Assembly: GCA_035551675.1 (NCBI GenBank)
Contig: DASZMV010000040.1
Span: 1-64,000 of the forward strand
Direction of reading: 5' to 3'
DNA: 64,000 nt
Source of the DNA: JAFECT01 sp035551675
GTDB taxonomy: Bacteria; Pseudomonadota; Alphaproteobacteria; Caulobacterales; Caulobacteraceae
In this document: one piece after another, positions 56,147-63,849 of the stretch
Layout: each line of letters starts with the position of its first letter
Position numbering within the stretch: the stretch's first letter is position 1
Made by a program: the position numbers and the translations under genes
The notes under the pieces: model-generated
What the model was told of the DNA's origin: nothing
What the model saw: only the letters and a program-made list of their open reading frames with translations
The model's database searches: none

Positions 56147-57664
56147 ATGACTTTACGCTCCCTGATCCCCTCCATTCTGGTCGCGGCCGCCCTCACGCTG
56201 GGCGTCAGCTCGATCGCCTTTGCCGATGACGCCGCGACCAAGACCGACGCCAAGACGGCCGACACCAAGGTCAATCCGCCGCCGTTTCCCGCCGACGCGC
56301 ACGTGGAACAGGTCACCCATGTGGCCGGCAAGACCGTCAACTATACCGCCACCGTCGGCTCGCTGCCGGTGCGCGACGAGAACGGCAAGAAGATCGCCGA
56401 GGTCGTGTTCACCGCCTACACCCTCGACGGTCCCCCCAATCCCAACCGTCCGGTGACCTTCGCCTTCAACGGCGGTCCGGGCGCGTCGTCAGTCTATCTA
56501 AATCTTGGCGCCATCGGCCCCAAGCGCATCCAGTTCGGCGCCAAGGGCGACAGCGCGTCGGAGACCGTGCGGCTGGACGACAATCCCTCGACCTGGCTCG
56601 ACTTCACCGACCTGGTGTTCATCGATCCTGTGGGCACCGGATTCTCGCACTCGCTGGTGGATGAGGCGACGACCAAGAAGAAGTTCTGGGCGACCAAGCC
56701 GGACATCGATTACCTGTCGCGCATCGTCTACGACTGGCTGTTGAAGAACGGCCGCATGCAGTCGCCCAAATATGTCGTGGGCGAAAGCTACGGCGGGTTC
56801 CGCGGTCCGCGCATCGCCCACACTCTGCAGACCGAGCTCGGCGTCGGCGTCAACGGCGTGGTGCTGGTGTCGCCCTTGCTGGACGGTCCGGAGCGCGGGG
56901 ACGGCGACGTATCGCCGCTGCCGTGGATGATCAACCTCGCCTCGATCACCGCCGCCAATCTCGAGCGCCAGGGCAAGCTGACGCCGGCCGCCATGGCCGA
57001 CGTCGAGGCCTATATCCGCGGCGACTACATGACGACCCTGGTCAAGGGCCGCACCGATACCGCCGCCTTCGACGCGATGGTCAAGCATGTCACCGAGCTG
57101 ACCGGGCTCGATCCGACCTTCGTGCGCCGGCTCGGCGGGCGGCTGGAGACGCAAGCCTATCTGCGCGAGGTCTACCGCGACCGGGGCATTCTCGGCAGCC
57201 GCTACGACTCCAACGTCACCGCCTACGATCCCTTTCCCTGGGCGCCGGAGCAGCAGTCGAACGATCCGATCCTGGACTCGATCGTGGCGCCGACCACCAG
57301 CGCCATGGTCGACTTCATGACCCGCGTCGTCGGCTGGAAGGTCGACGGCCGCTACGAAGCGCTCAGCAGCACCGTGGGACGCGGCTGGGATCGCGGCCGC
57401 GGCGGCGATCTGGAATCGGTCACCGACCTGCGCCAGGCCGTCGCGCTCGATCCGAAGATGCGGGTGCTGATCGCGCACGGCTACGACGACCTGTCGTGCC
57501 CGTACTTCGCCTCGGTGCTGATCGTTGACCAGACCCCGGTGATGGGCGACCCGACGCGCCTGCAGGTGAAGGCCTATCCCGGCGGTCACATGTTCTACAG
57601 CCGCCCGGACTCCGGCGCCGCGCTGCGCCACGATGTGATGAAGCTCTATGGAGTCGCCAACTGA
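56147..57664 (+). CDS. S10 serine carboxypeptidase-like exported peptidase (copy 2)
   Basis: Tandem paralogue of the preceding gene, 505 aa from ATG 56147 (MTLRSLIPSILVAA; the ATG at 56132 is an alternative). Ser in VGESYGGFRGPRIA, Asp in IAHGYDDLSCPY and His in YPGGHMFYSR are all present. The mature regions of the two copies keep near-identical stretches around the N-terminal KKKFWAT, so the duplication is not very old, though linkers differ. It ends in a CTGA overlap with the racemase gene. Confidence 0.92.
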   Translation: MTLRSLIPSILVAAALTLGVSSIAFADDAATKTDAKTADTKVNPPPFPADAHVEQVTHVAGKTVNYTATVGSLPVRDENGKKIAEVVFTAYTLDGPPNPNRPVTFAFNGGPGASSVYLNLGAIGPKRIQFGAKGDSASETVRLDDNPSTWLDFTDLVFIDPVGTGFSHSLVDEATTKKKFWATKPDIDYLSRIVYDWLLKNGRMQSPKYVVGESYGGFRGPRIAHTLQTELGVGVNGVVLVSPLLDGPERGDGDVSPLPWMINLASITAANLERQGKLTPAAMADVEAYIRGDYMTTLVKGRTDTAAFDAMVKHVTELTGLDPTFVRRLGGRLETQAYLREVYRDRGILGSRYDSNVTAYDPFPWAPEQQSNDPILDSIVAPTTSAMVDFMTRVVGWKVDGRYEALSSTVGRGWDRGRGGDLESVTDLRQAVALDPKMRVLIAHGYDDLSCPYFASVLIVDQTPVMGDPTRLQVKAYPGGHMFYSRPDSGAALRHDVMKLYGVAN

Positions 57665-58386
57665 AACGGATCGGTATTCTCGCGCACTCGGGCGAGGGTG
57701 CGGCGCTCTGTTTCCTGACCGCGATCCACGAGGGGCAGCGGCGCATGGGCGCGCATTTCCATCCGGACATCGTGATGGACATCGAGCCGATGGGACCGAG
57801 CTTGCCCGACTACGACCGGAAGGACTACGCACCGGTTCACGCGCGCTTCGCGCGACAGATCGAGCGATTGAAGGGCGCGGGCGCCGACTTCTTCCTGTGC
57901 CCCGACAACACCGCGCACATGGCGCTGGAGGCAGAGGGGCCGCCCTTCGCGTTGCCGGGGCTGCACATCCAGTCGATCGTCGCCGCCGAAGCCAAGCGGC
58001 GCGGATTCAAGAAGGTGGGCGTCACCGGCACCCGCTGGACCATGGAGGGTCCAGTCTATCCGCGCGAATTCGCCGTCGCCGGTATCGCCTCGCTGGCGCC
58101 GGATGCGCAGGATCGCGCCGACGTGCAGTCCATCATCATGGACGAGCTGGTGCAGGGTGTGTTCCTCGAAACGTCCCGCGCGTGTTTCGTCGACGTCGTG
58201 GGGCGTCTTGCCCGAGAGGGTTGCGACAGTGTCGTCCTCGGTTGCACTGAGCTGCCGATGATCCTGAACGACGAGACTTCGCCGGTCCCAACGCTGGCCA
58301 GCACCCAGCTTCTCGCCATCGCCGCGGTCAATGTAGCGCTCGGCGACGCCCCGATGCCCACTTGGCGCGGCGGGCCCCGTCAGTAG
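57661..58386 (+). CDS. aspartate/glutamate racemase family protein, probable CTG start
   Basis: Cofactor-independent amino-acid racemase fold. Two Cys bases are in place: FFLCPDNTAH and LGCTELPM. The 241-aa product needs the N-terminal strand KRIGILAHSGEGAALCF, which lies upstream of the first ATG (57745). The only start in register there is CTG at 57661, overlapping the TGA of the S10 gene as CTGA, with GGAG 7 bases upstream. ATG 57745 would remove the first strand of the fold. Probably translationally coupled to the two S10 genes. Confidence 0.8.
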   Translation: MKRIGILAHSGEGAALCFLTAIHEGQRRMGAHFHPDIVMDIEPMGPSLPDYDRKDYAPVHARFARQIERLKGAGADFFLCPDNTAHMALEAEGPPFALPGLHIQSIVAAEAKRRGFKKVGVTGTRWTMEGPVYPREFAVAGIASLAPDAQDRADVQSIIMDELVQGVFLETSRACFVDVVGRLAREGCDSVVLGCTELPMILNDETSPVPTLASTQLLAIAAVNVALGDAPMPTWRGGPRQ

Positions 58387-58402
58387 AATCCGTCAGTAGA
58401 AC
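58377..58402. repeat. 13-bp tandem duplication at a convergent stop
   Basis: CCGTCAGTAGAAT (58377-58389) is followed at once by CCGTCAGTAGAAC (58390-58402). The first copy carries the racemase TAG, the second carries the stop of the convergent hydrolase gene. Confidence 0.6.
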
Positions 58403-59583
58403 TTGGCGAGCGGTGGAAAGATCACCCTGAGAACCTCGTCGGTCGTGTAGACGCAGCGGTCGTTGTGACCGCATTCCGGCACGATGATCGCCTTGGCATG
58501 ACCGCCGAGATGCTCATTTACATATTTGACGAACGCCTCGCCGCGCGCGCGCCGGGTCGCGCCTTGCGCCATCGCGTTGGGCGACCCGTCGAAGCCGCCG
58601 AGCGGAAGGGTGTCGACCTGGCTCAACAGATAGGTCGCGGGCCGCGACGCGAGTTGGCTGCGCAACTGATCGTCGCTTTCGCGCGCGGTATAGCCGTGCT
58701 CCCGTTTTTCGAGACCATACGGCCAATCATCGAACGTCGGCGCCTTGGCGGAGTCGAAATCGCCATAACTGAAATCGGTGTGCGGCGTCTCGCTCTTCCA
58801 GCCGAGCGCCGCCGCGTCGGGCGCCGCATCCCCGGTGGGAAGCGGACGGCTGGCGTCGGGCCACGCGTAGCTCGACGGATTGGCGATGACATAGTCGATG
58901 CGCACGTCGTGAAGCGTGTCGTGCACGCGATTGGCCATCTGATAGCGCTCGACGAACTGACCGCCGGCGGAGTGTCCCGCCACCACTATGACCTGAAGGT
59001 TCGGGAACACCTTCTTGTCGGCGAGGTGACGCAGGATGGCGTCCATGAAACCGAACGACGTCAGGTTCGGATCGCTGGCCGAGGCGCCGCCGGAACGCCA
59101 GCTGTCGCCGCCGCAACTCCAGCTCACCTCGTGAGGCTCGAGCGCGTCGAGACATTCGCCTTGGGCCGAGCGGAAGACCGGCGCGATGACCAGGGTGTCG
59201 CCGAGCGCGTGGGCCATGAACGCCGCGCCGGTCGCCGTGCGGAAATAGTGGTCCCCGTTGCGCAACGTGCCGTGCACCATAATCAGAGCGCGCCGCACAT
59301 GCAGATTGCGCACGTCCAGCGGCAGGGTCCGGTAGATCAGTCCCCTGGCGCCGTGACGCCCCAGCGGCACCCACTCCGTGCACGACCAGTCGGCGTTGGT
59401 GCAGGGGCGGCCCCGGGCGTGGACCGCGGCGTGGACCCGGGCATGGACCGCGGTATGGACTACGGCATGCACCGCGGCCTGGGTCGCGTCGGCGGCGCCG
59501 GCCGGCGCGGGGTCCTGCGCCGAGGCGGCGCCCGCCATCAGGGCCAAGACCCCTAATAAAACCAATAGGCTCCGAGACATCAC
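58393..59583 (-). CDS. exported alpha/beta hydrolase with HAVH-repeat N-terminus
   Basis: A 396-aa secreted hydrolase. The signal peptide ends about residue 22 (AGAASAQ), and the mature N-terminus has tandem HAxVHxx units (AVHAVVHTAVHARVHAAVHA) from a 12-base repeat. The catalytic Ser is in VAGHSAGGQFVER; the general fold resembles secreted PHB-depolymerase or feruloyl-esterase-like enzymes with an unusually short distance to the first strand. The His-rich segment could bind metal. Gene ends next to the racemase in a tandem repeat. Confidence 0.8.
   Translation of the reverse strand: MMSRSLLVLLGVLALMAGAASAQDPAPAGAADATQAAVHAVVHTAVHARVHAAVHARGRPCTNADWSCTEWVPLGRHGARGLIYRTLPLDVRNLHVRRALIMVHGTLRNGDHYFRTATGAAFMAHALGDTLVIAPVFRSAQGECLDALEPHEVSWSCGGDSWRSGGASASDPNLTSFGFMDAILRHLADKKVFPNLQVIVVAGHSAGGQFVERYQMANRVHDTLHDVRIDYVIANPSSYAWPDASRPLPTGDAAPDAAALGWKSETPHTDFSYGDFDSAKAPTFDDWPYGLEKREHGYTARESDDQLRSQLASRPATYLLSQVDTLPLGGFDGSPNAMAQGATRRARGEAFVKYVNEHLGGHAKAIIVPECGHNDRCVYTTDEVLRVIFPPLAKFY
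59416..59487. repeat. six 12-bp tandem units in the hydrolase N-terminus
   Basis: Six consecutive 12-base units (such as GGCGTGGACCGC and GGCATGGACCGC) span 59416-59487. Read on the minus strand each encodes about AVHA. The units differ at one to four positions, as in an old minisatellite. Confidence 0.65.
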
Positions 59584-59695
59584 CCGTACTCCTGCGCCCC
59601 GAACTATCGATAGCCCACCTCAACCTCGGCCGGGAAGGGGCGCCCGCGACCGGTCGACGCCTTGCATTCGCCACGCGGGAGCGGTTTTCTGGCGT

Positions 59696-60742
59696 ATGGG
59701 ATTGAGCCTGCTTCGCTTTGTCGCCGGTCTGGGCGCCGCCGTCGTTGCGGCCGTGTGCGCCTGCGCGCTCGCGCCCGGGGCGGTTCAAGCGGCGACCTAC
59801 GCCTCCTGTGGCGACGCTGCGCCGCCCTTCGTCGAAGCCGCGTCCAAGAACGCCCAGAGCATCGATACGCTCGACTGGGCGCCCTTCGGCCCGCACGAGA
59901 AGGGCTGGGCGATTTATGAAATCATGATCGATCACGAGATCGGCACGACCTGCGGCGCCGGGACGCCCGTGTTCGCCCAGAAGCTCGCCGACTTTCAGGC
60001 CAAGTATCAGCTCGCGCCCGACGGCGTGTTTACGCCAGCGACCTTCGATACGCTGAAGGGCGTCTGGCAGGAGCGGCGGCCGTTCGTCATGCTGCGGGTG
60101 CAACACCTCTGTCCTGATACGCCCGCGCCGTCGAATCTGAAGCCGGTGCCGAAGGACGAGGAAGCCTTCGAACGCGACGATCGCATGCTCCGCGCCGACG
60201 CGCTCGCCGCCTACCAGCAGATGCTGACCGCCGCGCGACGCGAGTCCGGCGCCATCGCCGCCGACCCCAGGGCGCTGACCATCTTCTCCGGCTATCGCGA
60301 TCCGGCGTCCGACGCGCAGCGCTGCGAGACGGAACACAACTGCGACGGCGCCCATCGCGCGTCCTGTTCGGCGCACCGCACCGGCACGGCCATCGACCTC
60401 GACGTCGGCTTCATGTCGGGCGACCACGCCGACGACGCCACCGTCGACAACCGCATGCTGCAGACCCGCACCCCGGCCTATCGCTGGATGGTCGACAACG
60501 CGGCCCGTTTCGGTTTCGTGAACTACCCCTTCGAGCCGTGGCACTGGGAATATGTGAAGGGCCCGCTGCCCGCGACCGCCCCGCCCATCCTCACCGATGC
60601 GCCGTCGCAAACCGCGCCCGGCGTCGCACCCCTGTTCACACCGACCGCCGCGGCTGCCGGCGCGAAAGGCGCCGTGGTAACGCTTCCATCCGCGAAGCCT
60701 CAGGCAGCGCCCGCGAGCCCGTCACCGGAGCCGCACTCATAG
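59696..60742 (+). CDS. VanY-type D-alanyl-D-alanine carboxypeptidase (M15)
   Basis: Zinc carboxypeptidase trimming peptidoglycan stem peptides. Start at ATG 59696 (GLSLLRFVAGLGAAVVAAVC), a signal peptide; an upstream frame is non-coding. The 348-aa protein has a peptidoglycan-binding-like region (about residues 55-120, QKLADFQAKYQLAPDGVFTP), then the M15 domain with IFSGYRDPASD, SAHRTGTAIDLDVGF (zinc His and Asp) and EPWHWEYV (catalytic Glu and zinc His), and a Pro/Ala tail. It overlaps the methyltransferase as ATAG. Confidence 0.88.
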   Translation: MGLSLLRFVAGLGAAVVAAVCACALAPGAVQAATYASCGDAAPPFVEAASKNAQSIDTLDWAPFGPHEKGWAIYEIMIDHEIGTTCGAGTPVFAQKLADFQAKYQLAPDGVFTPATFDTLKGVWQERRPFVMLRVQHLCPDTPAPSNLKPVPKDEEAFERDDRMLRADALAAYQQMLTAARRESGAIAADPRALTIFSGYRDPASDAQRCETEHNCDGAHRASCSAHRTGTAIDLDVGFMSGDHADDATVDNRMLQTRTPAYRWMVDNAARFGFVNYPFEPWHWEYVKGPLPATAPPILTDAPSQTAPGVAPLFTPTAAAAGAKGAVVTLPSAKPQAAPASPSPEPHS

Positions 60743-61536
60743 CCACGATCGTTGCGATCGACGATGCGGACGATCCGCGCGTCGCCCCCTATCGCGACAT
60801 CCGCGAGCGCGATCTCGCCGGTCGAGACGGATTGTTCGTTGCTGAAGGCGAGGTGGTTCTGCGCACGCTCGTGCGCGCCGGCGGCGCCTCGCCTGTGTCG
60901 CTGCTGATCGACGCCAAGCGTGTCGACGCCCTGGCCGATGTGGTCGCGGCGTTAGACGCCGATATTCCGGTATACGCCGCGGGTCAGGCGGTGCTCGACG
61001 CCATTGCGGGATTTCACCTGCATCGCGGCATTCTCGCCCTGGTGCGGCGACCGCACGATCACGATCCGGACGCACTGCTCGCGAGCGCGGCCGGGCGCGC
61101 CGTCGTCGTGATGCTGTTCGGCATCGCCAACCACGACAATATGGGCGGCGTCTTCCGCAACGCGGCGGCCTTCGGCGCCCACGCGGTCCTGCTCGACGCG
61201 GACTGTTGCGACCCGCTCTATCGCAAGGCGATCCGCGTCTCGGTCGGCGCGACCCTGGTGACGCCCTGGGCGCGGCTGGCGCGCGCCACCGACCCGATCC
61301 GGTTGCTCGAGCGTCACGGCTTCACCCCGCTCGCGCTCAGCCCCGCCGGCGCCGAAACCCTCGACGCGCTGACGCCGCCGTCCCGCGCCGCAATCTTGCT
61401 CGGGACCGAAGGCGAGGGCCTGTCACAGAAGCTCATGGACCGGGCGCGGACGGTGCGCATCCCGATGGCCGGGGCCATGGACTCGCTGAACGTCGCGGTG
61501 ACCAGCGGCCTCGTCCTGCATCGCCTGACCCGCTAG
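60739..61536 (+). CDS. SpoU/TrmH family RNA methyltransferase, probable ATA start
   Basis: 2'-O-methyltransferase acting on rRNA or tRNA; SPOUT knot fold. C-terminal motifs: FGIANHDNMGGVFRNAAAFGA, LLGTEGEGLS and MDSLNVAVTSGLVLH. The N-terminus VAIDDADDPRVAPYRDIRERDL matches family members, but no ATG/GTG/TTG lies in frame between 60538 and there except 200 bases upstream inside vanY. ATA at 60739, overlapping the vanY TAG as ATAG and 8 bases after GGAG, fits length (265 aa) and coupling. ATC at 60748 is an alternative. Substrate site not known. Confidence 0.78.
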   Translation: MATIVAIDDADDPRVAPYRDIRERDLAGRDGLFVAEGEVVLRTLVRAGGASPVSLLIDAKRVDALADVVAALDADIPVYAAGQAVLDAIAGFHLHRGILALVRRPHDHDPDALLASAAGRAVVVMLFGIANHDNMGGVFRNAAAFGAHAVLLDADCCDPLYRKAIRVSVGATLVTPWARLARATDPIRLLERHGFTPLALSPAGAETLDALTPPSRAAILLGTEGEGLSQKLMDRARTVRIPMAGAMDSLNVAVTSGLVLHRLTR

Positions 61537-61601
61537 CGACGCTTGCCAGGGCGTCGGTCTCGGGATTTGGTAGGCCGGGACGCGGCCTGGAGGGGGGAGC
61601 C

Positions 61602-62519
61602 ATGCGCTGGGAAGACGGCCGGGAGTCCGGCAATGTGGAAGATCGCCGGGGCGGCGGCGTAGGCCGCATCGGCGTAGGCGGGCTGGTGATCGTGGGCGTG
61701 GTCTATTACCTCGTCACCCATAAGAATCCCGCCGACATCCTTGCCCAGTTGAGCCAGATCGCCGGAGCGACCCAGCAAGGGACCGCGGGCGCGCCGAAGG
61801 ACGCCGAGGGTAAGTTCGCCGCGGTCGTGCTGGGGTCCACCGAGGACGTGTGGACCGCGCGGTTCCAGGCCAGGGGCATGAAATACGATCCGCCGACCCT
61901 GGTGCTCTACGACCAGGCGACCTTCGGCGGCTGCGGCCTCGGCGCCGAGGCGATGGGACCGTTCTACTGCCCGATCGACCGCAAGGTTTATCTCGACCTG
62001 CAGTTCTTCCGGGAACTGGAGACCAAGTTCGGCGCCAAGGGCGACTTCGCCCGCGCCTATGTCATCGCCCACGAGGTCGGGCACCACGTGCAGAACCTGA
62101 TGGGCCTGACCGATCGCATCCAGCGCGCCGAGCGGGTCGCGTCGCAGACCGGCGGCAAGACCGCGGTGAACCTGATTTCGGTGCCCACCGAGCTGCAGGC
62201 CGATTGTTTCGCGGGCATCTGGGCCAAGGACTACGTAAAGACCGGCCACGCCGACGCCAGCGACATCGACAGCGCGCTCTCCGCCGCCGCCGCCGTCGGC
62301 GACGACACCATCGAGAAGAAGACGCAAGGCCAGGTCGTGCCCGACAGCTTTACCCACGGTACGTCGGAACAGCGCACGCACTGGTTCAAGGTCGGCTATC
62401 AGTCGGGCGACGAGAACGCCTGCGACACCTTCAAGGCCGAGGGCATAAGCCTGCCGGACGCCCACACGATCCCGGCGCCGGACCCCGACGGCCGCGATCC
62501 CGACCAGAGCCAGGATTGA
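61602..62519 (+). CDS. ypfJ: YpfJ-like neutral zinc metallopeptidase
   Basis: Membrane-anchored metallopeptidase of the YpfJ family (COG2321). ATG 61602 after GGAGGGGGGAG gives 305 aa: MRWEDGRESGNVEDRRGGG, a transmembrane helix (IGVGGLVIVGVVYYLV), then the peptidase with HEVGHHVQNLMG (about residues 156-167) and the third-ligand region TELQADCFAGIWA. The Arg-Gly-Gly N-terminus and the DENACDTFKAEGI tail match family features. Upstream in-frame extension (61206-61601) belongs to the methyltransferase opposite frame and is rejected. Confidence 0.93.
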   Translation: MRWEDGRESGNVEDRRGGGVGRIGVGGLVIVGVVYYLVTHKNPADILAQLSQIAGATQQGTAGAPKDAEGKFAAVVLGSTEDVWTARFQARGMKYDPPTLVLYDQATFGGCGLGAEAMGPFYCPIDRKVYLDLQFFRELETKFGAKGDFARAYVIAHEVGHHVQNLMGLTDRIQRAERVASQTGGKTAVNLISVPTELQADCFAGIWAKDYVKTGHADASDIDSALSAAAAVGDDTIEKKTQGQVVPDSFTHGTSEQRTHWFKVGYQSGDENACDTFKAEGISLPDAHTIPAPDPDGRDPDQSQD

Positions 62520-62591
62520 CCGCGCGAACGCTATAGCCGCGTCAGCCGTTGGTGCTGGGGCGCGGGACAATTGTCCGCGCGGGAGAGACCC

Positions 62592-63005
62592 ATGGCCTAC
62601 AAGCTCGCCGGCGCGACGCCGCTGTTCCTGGTGTTCGACATGATCGAGGCGGTCGCCTTCTACCGCGACCTGCTGGGGTTCGAGGTGGTCAACGCCTCGC
62701 CCGAGGTCGAGGCGCCCGAGGGGCGGTTCTCGCACTGGGTCTTTCTGCGCCGCGATCAGGCGGAGCTGATGTTGAACACCGCCTACGACTCCGGCGAGCG
62801 GCCGCCGATACGTGACGAAATCCACTGGGCGGGCCATGCCGACACCGCGCTCTACCTGGCCTGCGAGGACGTGGACGCGGCCTACGCCCACGTCGTGTCG
62901 AAGGGAATCGCTGCGCCGCCGCCGATCATGACGCCCTATGGGCTGAAGACCTTCGAGGTCACCGATCCGGACGGCTACACCCTGGTCTTCCAGAGTCGCG
63001 GTTGA
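62592..63005 (+). CDS. VOC-superfamily (glyoxalase/bleomycin resistance-like) protein
   Basis: A 137-aa protein from ATG 62592 with two beta-alpha-beta-beta-beta modules: TPLFLVFDMIEAVAFYRDLLGF in the first, ALYLACEDVDAAYAHV and GLKTFEVTDPDGYTLVFQ in the second. The DPDGY-x-L-x-F motif and Glu of the metal site are visible. Substrate unknown. It is followed by the AHSA1-ArsR pair in the same direction. Confidence 0.86.
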   Translation: MAYKLAGATPLFLVFDMIEAVAFYRDLLGFEVVNASPEVEAPEGRFSHWVFLRRDQAELMLNTAYDSGERPPIRDEIHWAGHADTALYLACEDVDAAYAHVVSKGIAAPPPIMTPYGLKTFEVTDPDGYTLVFQSRG

Positions 63006-63074
63006 AATACGCAACAAAAGGGTTGCGCGAGGTCGACGGTCGGCCTAAATAACCAGCAACCAGGAGGTTGCCCT

Positions 63075-63521
63075 ATGACCGATCGCATCGAGAAATCCGT
63101 CGACATCGACGCCCCCATCGAACGCGTCTGGGAGGCCATTGCCGACCACGACCAGTTCGGCGCCTGGTTCCGGGTGAAGCTGGACCAGCCGTTCAAGCCC
63201 GGCCAGGCTTCGACCGGATACATCGACATGCCGGGGTATGAGCATCTCCGCTGGAACTCCAAGGTCATGGCGATGGAAAAGCCGCACCTCTTCTCGATGA
63301 CCTGGCATCCCTACGCCATCGACCCGAACGTCGACTATTCGGGCGAGACGCCCACCCTGGTCGAGTTCAGGCTGGAGCCGAAGGGGCAGGGGACGCACCT
63401 GACCGTCGTCGAGACGGGGTTTGAAAAGCTTCCCCCGCACCGGCTGGCCGACGCGCTGCGCATGAACGACCAGGGCTGGGCGCAGCAGATGCTGAATATC
63501 AAAAGCCATGTCGAGCGTTAG
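63075..63521 (+). CDS. SRPBCC/AHSA1-family protein
   Basis: Lipid- or ligand-binding START-like fold (Aha1 C-terminal family), 148 aa. Begins RIEKSVDIDAPIERVWEAIADHDQFGAWF, the typical first strand and helices, and has SMTWHPYAID and LVEFRLEPKGQGTHLTVVETGF in the middle, with GWAQQMLNIKSHVE at the end. An upstream CAGGAGG helps translation. It overlaps the ArsR-type gene by 14 bases. Confidence 0.9.
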   Translation: MTDRIEKSVDIDAPIERVWEAIADHDQFGAWFRVKLDQPFKPGQASTGYIDMPGYEHLRWNSKVMAMEKPHLFSMTWHPYAIDPNVDYSGETPTLVEFRLEPKGQGTHLTVVETGFEKLPPHRLADALRMNDQGWAQQMLNIKSHVER

Positions 63522-63849
63522 GGCGCAGGCGGCGGCGCGGGATCCGGCCCCGGTGTTCGCCGCGCTCGGCGATCCCACCCGCCTGGCCCTGCTGCGCACG
63601 TTGAGCGATGGAGCCCGGCGATCGATTTCGGCGCTGTCGGCAGACACCGACCTCACGCGCCAGGCGGTGACCAAGCACCTGCACGTGCTGCAGGCGGCCG
63701 GCCTTGTCACCAGCGAGCGGGTGGGGCGGGAGAGCCGATTTACCTTCGAACCCGTGCCGATCGAGCAGGCGCGTGACTATCTCGATCATGTATCGGCGCA
63801 GTGGGACGACGCGCTCGGTCGGTTGAAAGCGTTTGTCGAAAAAGGTTGA
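63508..63849 (+). CDS. ArsR-family HTH repressor
   Basis: A 113-aa winged-helix regulator. DPAPVFAALGDPTRLALLRTL is the family's first helix, LTRQAVTKHLHVLQAAGLV the recognition region, and VGRESRFTFEP the wing. No Cys metal site is visible, so it is probably not a metal sensor but of the type paired with AHSA1 proteins. Begins 14 bases before the end of the AHSA1 gene, so the two are translationally tied. Confidence 0.9.
   Translation: MSSVRAQAAARDPAPVFAALGDPTRLALLRTLSDGARRSISALSADTDLTRQAVTKHLHVLQAAGLVTSERVGRESRFTFEPVPIEQARDYLDHVSAQWDDALGRLKAFVEKG

Noticed and set aside
58727..60610. 627-codon minus frame across the hydrolase and vanY
   Set aside because: It spans two oppositely oriented real genes and their intergenic region, so it is a chance GC-rich frame.
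61206..61601. N-terminal extension of the YpfJ frame
   Set aside because: Lies over the methyltransferase in another frame; the ATG at 61602 has a strong ribosome binding site and the right N-terminus.
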